Assembly (NCBI GenBank): GCA_033764335.1
Contig: JANRJC010000044.1
Location: 124,001 to 188,000, forward strand
Source of the DNA: JAGQVA01 sp033764335
Lineage (GTDB): Bacteria > Bacteroidota > Bacteroidia > J057
DNA: 64,000 nt
Reading direction: 5' to 3'
How positions within the stretch are numbered: the first letter of the stretch is position 1; each line of letters starts with the position of its first letter. Position numbers and translations under genes: made by a program. Shown piece after piece: positions 15,713 through 23,238 of the stretch. The notes beneath the pieces are model-generated. The model had not been told where the DNA came from. It searched no databases and worked only from the letters and a program-made list of their open reading frames with translations.

Positions 15713-16449
15713 GGGGCAAAAGCGAGGCGGAAGCCGAGATAATTGACCCGAGCCTCCGGCGAAATGCTGAGGCGATCCGCAACGCGGCAGTACTGCGGAG
15801 TGTTGCCCCAGCTACCGCCGCGGTACACACGAGTAGACCCCGTATCAGGGCCGGTGGGATTTTTTACTACACCTTTGTCAGCACATTCCTGATAATATTC
15901 ACGCGAATACCAATCCTCACACCACTCCCAAACATTCCCACTCATATCGTAAATCCCCAGTTCATTGGGTAATTTCTGACCGACGGGTTTGGTTTCCCGA
16001 TGACTGTTTTCATCGTACCATCCCACCTCTTCGAGGCGGTTGCTGCCCGAATACACCGTGTGTTTTGATTTATTGCCGCCTCGTGCTGCGTATTCCCACT
16101 CCGCCTCTGTCGGGAGACGGAAGCTCAAACCGGTCACGCTGTTGAGTTTTTCGATAAATTTTTTGGTTTCATCCCACGACACCTGCTCCACCGGGCGCAA
16201 ATCTCCCTGGAAAAAAGAGGGGTTGTTTTCTTCGCCCATTACCGCTTTCCATAGGCCCTGGGTTACGGGGTATTTGCTCAGATAATAATCACTGAGTTTT
16301 ACTTCATGGACAGGGGTTGCAGGTCGAAAAATATTGTCATCCGGGTGGTCACTCCCCATCATAAACTTCCCCCCTTCGATATAAATCATATCGAAGGTGA
16401 AGCCGGAGGGTAGCGTAATGGGGCGGGGAAAGGGTGTTATCAAACTCAT
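15703..16449 (-). CDS. DGR variable protein 2, FGE-sulfatase fold
   Basis: A 248-residue paralogue of target 1 with the same FGE motifs (GGKFMMGS, YLSKYPVTQGLWKAVMGE, FRLPTEAEWEYAARGG, NVWEWCEDW) and an insert of differing sequence just before the variable region (YSREYYQECADKGVV). The variable repeat supplies residues from about 203: RVYRGGSW, CRVADRLSISPEA, NYLGFRLA. Its ATG shares one base with the stop of the LRR-Roc-COR-CHAT gene (TAATG), so it is made by translational coupling with that protein. The likely role is a diversifiable ligand-binding partner of the coupled effector; this is inference from context. Confidence 0.94.
   Translation of the reverse strand: MSLITPFPRPITLPSGFTFDMIYIEGGKFMMGSDHPDDNIFRPATPVHEVKLSDYYLSKYPVTQGLWKAVMGEENNPSFFQGDLRPVEQVSWDETKKFIEKLNSVTGLSFRLPTEAEWEYAARGGNKSKHTVYSGSNRLEEVGWYDENSHRETKPVGQKLPNELGIYDMSGNVWEWCEDWYSREYYQECADKGVVKNPTGPDTGSTRVYRGGSWGNTPQYCRVADRLSISPEARVNYLGFRLAFAPPV
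15708..15842 (-). repeat. DGR variable repeat VR2
   Basis: 135 bp aligned without gaps to the template (offset 2288). Seventeen template adenines are substituted and no other base differs. Its pattern differs from VR1; for example, template AAC AAC AAT becomes CTC AGC ATT here and GAC TAC ACT in VR1. The two repeats have therefore been diversified separately. Confidence 0.96.
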
Positions 16450-19412
16450 TACAAATCCAGTTTTTTGCCGTCTTTCCAGACTTCGATATGAGAAGCGGCG
16501 GAAGCATTTTCGGTGAGCACGACAATCAAAGCGTCATTGATGGCGTCTTCAAAGGATTTGCCTTCTCCCAGGCCGGTGTACAGTCCTTTGGTAAAACTGA
16601 TGGCCGCGTTGTCTTTTACGTCAATATTATTTCCCACTACATACATCCCAAATTCGGAGATGGTTTTTGCCTGGCTCGCGCTGTAACAGGCGTTCAGGAT
16701 CACCATTTCGGTATGGCCTTTCAGGGTTTTGAACAATCTTTTTGCGGCTTCTTCCGGCAAAAGTTGGGCGTCGTTATTGTCTTTGGTAATGTAAATGCCT
16801 TTTCTTTCTCCATGTCCGGCAAAATGTACAATCTGGGGTTTGTCGTTCAGGGCGCGTAGGAGTTCGGTAATGGTAACGGCAAACTGAGGAGGTAAAAAAC
16901 TGTATTTATCCCTTCCACGTCCTCTTCCCATTTCGGCTTTTAGTATCCGGTGTTCCTGATCCGTCTGAAGGTGAGACTCGTCGGTGGGATTAGCGGCGAG
17001 AAACAGGATTTTGGAGGGGCCTGTTTGGGTAGGCTGGGGAACAGGAGTAGGTTTTATCGGTTCGTCTTTAGGCAAATCATGGATACTATTCATTTTATCG
17101 GTTGTTTCGGTTTTTATTTCAAATTTGGCCTGTTCGTCTTTGTGCAGAAAGGGTTCAAACAATTTATACTCCACCCATTCACCGTTTTCACACTCGATTT
17201 CCGGGTTTCGGGGGGAATGGTTTTTGAGTTTTTCGAGAAGTACATAATTTACCCCATCCACGCTCACGCTTTCGCTACCGGTTTTCCCCTGTATTTCTTC
17301 CAGCAGGTTGCGGATTTTGTCCAGTAATTTTTTCCCGCCGAGGGTGACCCGCACATTGATTTCGTTTTCGCGGGTTTCGATCATGGCTTTTTCTTTTTCA
17401 TCTTTGATAAAAATGCCGAGTTTCCATATATCGCGTTCCTCGGCCAAAGTCTGGGTACGGACGATAAAACTCTGGATTATCCCGTAATGCAAAAAGTCGT
17501 GCTTATATCGGAAAAATAATGAAGGGCGGTCTTCCCATATATCTTCCAGCGTTGGGGGTTTTTCTTCCGGTAAAAGCTGGGGAGCGATAAAGTTTCTTTC
17601 CTCGAAAGGAACAGAATATTGGTTTTCTTTTTTTATGGTTTTCTCAAAACACATTTCGCACGAAAGCATAAAACTTACAAACAATTCTCTTTCGGCCCCA
17701 TTGTGTTCATTCCAGACACTTGTCAGCTCTTTTCCTGAAAATTTACCTTTATTGCCCTCAAATACCTTGTAATAAAAACGATTTCTGTCAAACAGGGTAT
17801 AAATCGCCTTAATCGCCCTTTCCTGATCCAGTATAATCAGGTCTTGAAACAACCCTTTCCGATAAAAAACTACGCCAGTTTTTACCAGCCAGTTTTCCAA
17901 CAATACCCGCACAGGCTCTTTTTCATCTACTGCTGCCGCCAGTTCGAGAAATTTTTCCATCGTAATATGTTTTTCCTTCTCCGCTTGCAACTGCCGGATA
18001 TTTTGGCGAAGGTCTGCCCAGGTTTGAGGAATATCCGTTCGGATTCGGGTCTGGCGAATAGCTTTTTTAATAATCTGTTTTAATTCTGGGTAGCCGTTTT
18101 TGTCGGGATTATCTTCTTTGGATTCGACATAGGCAAAATCGAAAAAAGGAAATTGTTTTTGATATGCCTCGCGTATATCCGGCCTATCTTTTTTTCCATC
18201 TTTGCCCATTTTTGTCTGAACCACAATTGCCGGGCTGCCCTGTCCCTGGCTTTTGGCATAAGCCAGCCAGTAAGGGAGTTTATGATTTTTGTAGTTGCGG
18301 ATTTTGCCCGATTCTTCGCGGCCTGTGAAGTCATCGTTTTCTGTTTTCCAGTCCCAAAGCACCAGATAAACCGCATTGGACTGCATAAACAGGCGATGGG
18401 TGGTATGGTAAATATCCTGTCCGCCAAAATCCCAAAGGTGTAGCAGCCAGTCTTCCAACTCATATTGCTTCAGGACAATCGCATGGGTGGAGTTCCATTC
18501 CTCTTCAAACTTCTCATCCACCAACCGGTGAACCAGACAACTTTTGCCCACATTTCCATTGCCCACTAGCAATACTTTGCACTCATTTTCGGGTGTACGC
18601 CCCTGTTTTAATTGTCTCAAATAATTGCGGATAAAGGCCCGGCTATTAAAATTTCCGTACGATGGATTTTGAACATTTCCCATGATAGCTGTATCCTGAA
18701 ACGGATTTTCCGCCAGATAAAGACTTTCCAATGCAGGAAAAAACTCTGGGAAGTCGTCATGAATATCTTGCAACTGATTTCCAACCAGATCAAGTGTTTT
18801 TAGCGACGATAATATAGGAGGAAAAGAGAGTTTCGAAATTTTGTTTTTACTCAGATACAAATATTCCAGTCCGTCAAAACCGTCGGGAAGGGAAAAAGCC
18901 GTCAACCCATTCCCACTCAAATCCAGGCTTTCGAGCGCAGGGCAATCGCCTTCGAAGGTACATTCTGCAAGGGTTTTGTTGCGGCTGAGGTCGAGCCAGG
19001 TCAGGGAATCAAAGCCTTTGGGAAGGGCAAATTTTTCCAGTTGGCAGAGATGGGTTTCGAGTTTTTCCAGAGCGGGCAACCCATTCTCGAAAGAAAGATA
19101 AGTAAGTTCCTTGTTTTCATTCAGGCTGAGGTATTTCAGGCGGGGAAGATTAGCCGGAATCCGGACGGAAGTCAGTTGGTTTTCGGTCAGGTTCAGCACC
19201 ACCAGCCGCGACAGGTCCATTTGCCATACAGAGGCCAGGTCGCCATCGGTCAGGCCCATTCCCGCCAGATTCAGACTATAGACAAACCCCTCATCATCAA
19301 GCGAGTACGTCTTTTCACTCCATTGGCGAAAAAGCACCTGCGGCTCCGCCGCCGAAACATTCGTAAGCCCGGATTTTTTTTCCAGTTGCCGGATGATGGG
19401 TTCTAGTGTCAT
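16449..19412 (-). CDS. LRR-Roc-COR GTPase fused to a CHAT (caspase-like) protease
   Basis: A 987-residue Roco-type protein. Leucine-rich repeats span about 45-240 (LESLDLSGNGL, LEYLYLSKNKI). The Roc GTPase starts near 275: P-loop GNGNVGKS at 284-291, WDFGGQ switch at 327-332, TKMG at 400-403. A COR-like region follows to about 700, then a proline-rich linker (about 785-800). The C-terminal CHAT domain (about 804-970) has H867 in HFAGHG and C909 in NACYS, a caspase-like dyad. No signal peptide or membrane helix is seen. Co-translated with DGR target 2, it could be a GTPase-switched protease triggered through that sensor. Substrate and trigger are unknown. Confidence 0.92.
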   Translation of the reverse strand: MTLEPIIRQLEKKSGLTNVSAAEPQVLFRQWSEKTYSLDDEGFVYSLNLAGMGLTDGDLASVWQMDLSRLVVLNLTENQLTSVRIPANLPRLKYLSLNENKELTYLSFENGLPALEKLETHLCQLEKFALPKGFDSLTWLDLSRNKTLAECTFEGDCPALESLDLSGNGLTAFSLPDGFDGLEYLYLSKNKISKLSFPPILSSLKTLDLVGNQLQDIHDDFPEFFPALESLYLAENPFQDTAIMGNVQNPSYGNFNSRAFIRNYLRQLKQGRTPENECKVLLVGNGNVGKSCLVHRLVDEKFEEEWNSTHAIVLKQYELEDWLLHLWDFGGQDIYHTTHRLFMQSNAVYLVLWDWKTENDDFTGREESGKIRNYKNHKLPYWLAYAKSQGQGSPAIVVQTKMGKDGKKDRPDIREAYQKQFPFFDFAYVESKEDNPDKNGYPELKQIIKKAIRQTRIRTDIPQTWADLRQNIRQLQAEKEKHITMEKFLELAAAVDEKEPVRVLLENWLVKTGVVFYRKGLFQDLIILDQERAIKAIYTLFDRNRFYYKVFEGNKGKFSGKELTSVWNEHNGAERELFVSFMLSCEMCFEKTIKKENQYSVPFEERNFIAPQLLPEEKPPTLEDIWEDRPSLFFRYKHDFLHYGIIQSFIVRTQTLAEERDIWKLGIFIKDEKEKAMIETRENEINVRVTLGGKKLLDKIRNLLEEIQGKTGSESVSVDGVNYVLLEKLKNHSPRNPEIECENGEWVEYKLFEPFLHKDEQAKFEIKTETTDKMNSIHDLPKDEPIKPTPVPQPTQTGPSKILFLAANPTDESHLQTDQEHRILKAEMGRGRGRDKYSFLPPQFAVTITELLRALNDKPQIVHFAGHGERKGIYITKDNNDAQLLPEEAAKRLFKTLKGHTEMVILNACYSASQAKTISEFGMYVVGNNIDVKDNAAISFTKGLYTGLGEGKSFEDAINDALIVVLTENASAASHIEVWKDGKKLDL

Positions 19413-19631
19413 AAAATATCTGCTAAAGTGGAAATTATGCTAATATATAGAAAAATAGCTACTTTTTGGCGGCAAAAAGTAGCGCAAAAACCGCCGAAAT
19501 CCCTGTCCCACGCGCAGCCCGCCCCCCGACCGCCGGATTTCGGTGGCCGGGCGCATTGGGGCTACCGATCGAAGATCCCATCGGTACATTCGACTCCTCC
19601 GGAGTCGAATTATTAAAAAAATCGGCCATTA

Positions 19632-19741
19632 GGCTACAAACATTTGACTCCTCCGGAGTCGTATTTAACACCCTTCTTTCCATTGGGAAAAATAGGCAAT
19701 AAGGCGTAGCCGGACTCCGGAGGAGTCGTATGTTTGTAGCC
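19632..19741. repeat. 110-bp inverted-repeat unit, copy 2
   Basis: Same ends (GGCTACAAACAT and ATGTTTGTAGCC) and length as 11386-11495, with palindrome copies at 19646 and 19713. Confidence 0.8.
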
Positions 19742-19823
19742 CATCGGCCCGTCCAATATTTTTTCCCTCTCTTGTACCGCGCCGTAGCGCGCCATTACCC
19801 TACCCGGTCATTATTCGCCGCCC

Positions 19824-19934
19824 GGCGGTAGCTAAAGCGACCGGTTCCGGGCCTTCGGCTTATCCCTTTGAACCGACTTAAGTCGGCGCAAAAACCTGCC
19901 TGCGGCAGAATCCCCGGTCGCTTTAGCTACCGCC
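19824..19934. mobile_element. 111-bp MITE-like element with perfect 21-bp inverted ends
   Basis: The ends are exact inverse copies of 21 bp (19824-19844 starting GGCGGTAGCTAAAGCGACC, and 19914-19934). Inside lie further palindromes: CCGACTTAAGTCGG at 19873-19886 and CTGCCTGCGGCAG near 19896. It has no coding capacity and no clear target-site duplication. It could fold into one long branched hairpin. Confidence 0.65.
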
Positions 19935-19992
19935 TAAAAAACGCGCCTCCCGACGCAACGCAAACAGAAAAACAAAAGGGGCGCACCATCCT

Positions 19993-20102
19993 TGCTACAA
20001 ACATTTGACTCCTCCGGAGTCGTATTTAACCCCTTCTTTCCATTGGGAAAAATACGACAACAGGGCGTAGCTGGACTCCGGAGGAGTCGTATGTTTGTAG
20101 CC
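19993..20102. repeat. 110-bp inverted-repeat unit, copy 3
   Basis: Same structure as copies 1 and 2, with palindromes at 20007 and 20074. It sits 50 bp from the stop codon of the glycosidase gene. Confidence 0.8.
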
Positions 20103-20152
20103 CATCGGCCCGCCCTTATTTTTTCCCTCGCGCGCCGCGCCGTAGCGCGCAC

Positions 20153-23050
20153 TCACTCCCGATACACTTTCTTCACTACCATCCCTTCGCGCATATACAC
20201 CCGCACTATATACATGCCTGCGGCAAGTTCGCTCAGGTTGATCTCGGTTTGTGTCTCTGCGGGGCTGCCGCTTTTGATTGTGCGGCCCGAAAGGTCGCTG
20301 AGTTCCCATCGCTCAATCGGGGTATCGGCTTCCAGCCTTATTTTTTCAACCGCGGGGTTGGGGTAGAGGCGTACCGCCGTCTCGGGTAGTCGTGGATCCA
20401 CGCCGATGGTGATGCCGAAGGCTTCTACGCCATACCATAAGGTCTGGTCGGTGTCCTGGTTGAGTTGGAAGCGGAATTTTCCGTTTGCCTGGGGCAAAAT
20501 CGTGCGGGCCTTGCCGGACTGGGGTGCGCCTGTCACGTCGAGCGGGATAAGGTGAATCGAGTCGGCAAGGAGATTGAGTTCAAGGTCGAGATTTAGTGAC
20601 TGAATTTTGGTAGGTGCGTTTCCCCAGTTGTTGTTGACGCTGCTGGTTCCCTGCCAGAACATGCCGGTATTCTGGATGCGCGAACTGACAGCGATGAGTG
20701 ATCGCGAGGCTCCCTGCAAAATATCGTCGGTCAATGACAACCAGTTTACACTGCCAAAGTGGTTGCCGCTGATCATTTTCAGCGGGCCGCTCTGGTACCC
20801 GCTCATGGAGGGCAGGTTTCCGGTGATGGAAAGGAGTTTGTTGGTCTCCAATGTAAGCGCGCCGGGACTGGGGGCAAAACGCAACACGTTGTTGTCTGAA
20901 TAATATACCGCCGATGTATTGGCGGGTGGGTTTAGGCCCGAAGGGCTTGTCGCATTCAGATCACCGATTTTTACTCCGTGGGTCAGGGACACGAGGTTGT
21001 CATAAGGCACGTAGTGTTCCCACCGCCCGGCGTTGTCGGAGGTCGGAAGGTGAAACAAGTAGTCGCGGGAATAATTGACGATATGGGGCTGGGTGCTTTC
21101 GGGGATAATTCCATTTCGAAACGCCCAGGAATAAAGGGGAAACAGTCCCATGATCGCATGGTTTCTGCTGAGGGCAAAATACCCGGCCAAGCGGTCGCTG
21201 TCCCAGTTGTTTACTTCTTCGTGATAGGTAAAAAACATGATCGCATCCACTCCGTGAAGGGCGCTGTACCCGGCAAGCACGGGAACCATTTCCACCTGAT
21301 AGATATTGGGGTAGGCGTGGTTGTATTCACTGAGGGTGAAGGGTTTGTTTGCGATCTGTAATCCGCCGAGGACGGAGGGAATGGTTCCCAAGCGTTCGTT
21401 TTTGAGCATGGAGCCGTTGTTGATCTGCCAGTCGGTGGCGGACCAGGGTTCGTTGGGAAACCAGGGGTGATCCCAATAACTGTGGTCATCCACATAATCG
21501 AGGTCGGAAGCCGAATACACATCGCCGGGGCCTGTCATGGCGTTTACTCCGGAAATGGGAACCTGTACGCCCAGACTATCGCGCAGGAAATTGCGCATTT
21601 CGTTGAAATAGTTTTTCTGGATTTCGAGGTAAAACTCGGCCATGTCTGCCGCCCGCTGGGGGTGATAACTCAGCCTTTCGGCATAGGGAATACGGCGCAC
21701 CGTGCCGCCGGTGAGGGACTCCTGCGGTTCAAGTCCGGCAAGTACGGGTTTTCCAAAAACCATATCGTCAAACCACACAGGGCCGGTCTGGTTATTAAAG
21801 TCAAAGGTCAGTCGTACCTGGCCGGTATTGTTTTCGGGTGCCTTGACGGTAAAGGTATAAGTTTCCCATTGGGTAGTGAGTTGGAATGACGCGCCGCCAT
21901 ACCAGGTATAGGGGTCGTTGTGCCGCATGACGCCGGCATTTACCGAGCGCGCCCGGTCGGCTTTGGCTTTAAATTTTATCTGATAGGAAGAGTCTTTCTG
22001 AAAGGTAAGCCCCGCCTGAATAAGTTGTAAATGCCAGTTGGTGCCGGTGACGGTGTTGACGGAGATTTTTCCGGATTGGTTTCCTGCTCCGGGGAGGTTG
22101 GTATCAACGGTCAATGTAGCTGCCGCGCCGGAGTGCAATTCGAGTATCCAGCTTTGGGTTCCCAACTCAAATCCGGGATTGAGCAGTTGCTGGGTTCCGC
22201 CCTGATTCATTCCGGTTACATCCCAGGCAGCGGCGAGGGCAGTTTCATTGCCGTATTTCTGGGTAAGAAAATCGTGCCACCGGAGGTCGAGCGAATCGGA
22301 ATGGCGTTTCATGATTCCTCCGCCTTTGGCGAAGGGCCGGAGTTTGTTTTCTTTCCAAAAGGCATACAGGCTGTTTTCGTTGGTGATTTCGACCATCGCT
22401 ATTACAGGATCGTTGGCGAGGGAAATTCCCGTGTAGGGATTGACGGTTCCTAATAATTGGGTGGCGTATTCTTTCTGAAGTTCAATGAGTTGCCGGTCAA
22501 AAATGGTCACGCCTTTGCCAAATTCGCCGATAGAATCGGCATGTAAAACTCCATCGCCGGGCAAAAAGGTGCGGGAGACGTGAAGATTCATATTGGCGTA
22601 AACGCCTTCGTTTTTCATGGCGGCGAGCAAAGCATGGAGTTTGTCGAGAGAGGAGGAATTTAACTGTCGGGTATTTCCTGTACCTCTGATAAAAATGGTT
22701 CCGGTATTGTCGGTCCAGGGGTTGTCCATGTGGTGAAATCGAAGCAGATTTACGCCCATTTTCCGCATTCTGCCCGCAATCTGGGGGGCGATATTGGTGG
22801 GGGGAAAACAACCGGAAGCGGAGAGGTTTCCTCCCCAAAAGCGAATGGGAAGACCATTTGAGGTAAAATTTCCGTTTGCGTCGGTACTGATAAAGTCGGT
22901 GATGGTATGACGCGGAAAAACGGGAAGATAGGTCTGTGTTGTGGAATCATAACCCGGCAGGGCAAAAGAAAAGCCACCGGAAAAACTCTGGGAAAAAGCC
23001 GCCAATCCGGCAAATCCGCAGATGAGTAGTGTCAGGGTTGTTCGGATCAT
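20153..23050 (-). CDS. Large T9SS-exported glycoside hydrolase (GH5/clan A-like) with a carbohydrate-binding module
   Basis: A 965-residue secreted protein: signal peptide (1-20), a TIM-barrel-like region from about 60 with LLRFHHMDNPW and the likely acid/base E225 in EITNEN, an inserted carbohydrate-binding domain at about 290-440 (LLNPGFELGTQSW, VWFDDMVF), barrel continuation with a candidate nucleophile in TLSEYNHAYP, and a C-terminal Por sorting domain (RLYPNPAVEKIRLEA, LAAGMYIVRVY). It would cross the outer membrane through type IX secretion and cleave a beta-glycan. The exact GH family and substrate are not certain. Confidence 0.8.
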   Translation of the reverse strand: MIRTTLTLLICGFAGLAAFSQSFSGGFSFALPGYDSTTQTYLPVFPRHTITDFISTDANGNFTSNGLPIRFWGGNLSASGCFPPTNIAPQIAGRMRKMGVNLLRFHHMDNPWTDNTGTIFIRGTGNTRQLNSSSLDKLHALLAAMKNEGVYANMNLHVSRTFLPGDGVLHADSIGEFGKGVTIFDRQLIELQKEYATQLLGTVNPYTGISLANDPVIAMVEITNENSLYAFWKENKLRPFAKGGGIMKRHSDSLDLRWHDFLTQKYGNETALAAAWDVTGMNQGGTQQLLNPGFELGTQSWILELHSGAAATLTVDTNLPGAGNQSGKISVNTVTGTNWHLQLIQAGLTFQKDSSYQIKFKAKADRARSVNAGVMRHNDPYTWYGGASFQLTTQWETYTFTVKAPENNTGQVRLTFDFNNQTGPVWFDDMVFGKPVLAGLEPQESLTGGTVRRIPYAERLSYHPQRAADMAEFYLEIQKNYFNEMRNFLRDSLGVQVPISGVNAMTGPGDVYSASDLDYVDDHSYWDHPWFPNEPWSATDWQINNGSMLKNERLGTIPSVLGGLQIANKPFTLSEYNHAYPNIYQVEMVPVLAGYSALHGVDAIMFFTYHEEVNNWDSDRLAGYFALSRNHAIMGLFPLYSWAFRNGIIPESTQPHIVNYSRDYLFHLPTSDNAGRWEHYVPYDNLVSLTHGVKIGDLNATSPSGLNPPANTSAVYYSDNNVLRFAPSPGALTLETNKLLSITGNLPSMSGYQSGPLKMISGNHFGSVNWLSLTDDILQGASRSLIAVSSRIQNTGMFWQGTSSVNNNWGNAPTKIQSLNLDLELNLLADSIHLIPLDVTGAPQSGKARTILPQANGKFRFQLNQDTDQTLWYGVEAFGITIGVDPRLPETAVRLYPNPAVEKIRLEADTPIERWELSDLSGRTIKSGSPAETQTEINLSELAAGMYIVRVYMREGMVVKKVYRE

Positions 23051-23238
23051 TGTGTGAGGTTTATGAAAATGTTGGGAAAAATTGTATTATTGTTCTATTC
23101 CGTGAAAATACAGAAAGATTTTGATGTTTGTTTTTGATGTTTTGGGCCTGCCCCTTTGGGTAGGCTTTTTTCATATTCGTCTTTTGTATGATTCGCTGTT
23201 TTTTCACATCTTTCCTTTTTACTGCAAATTCCGCTTTT

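Larger units (their letters stand above)
19413..20152. repeat. Repeat mosaic C, right border of the retroelement island
   Basis: No convincing gene. It contains a 10-bp stem GCTACTTTTT/AAAAAGTAGC (19458-19483), a block GCTACCGATCGAAGATCCCA with the hairpin at 19592 shared with mosaic A (11318-11364), two full 110-bp inverted-repeat units, a 111-bp element with perfect 21-bp ends, and GCGCCGTAGCGCGC palindromes. The last repeat reaches to within a few bases of the stop codon of the next gene. The promoter of the Roco-CHAT gene must lie in the leftmost ~70 bp or within the repeats. Confidence 0.85.

Noticed and set aside
12437..16449. The two FGE-sulfatase proteins as formylglycine-generating enzymes
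   Set aside because: Their C-termini are DGR variable repeats, each holding a single cysteine in that region, so the catalytic cysteine pair is not seen and no sulfatase gene is nearby.
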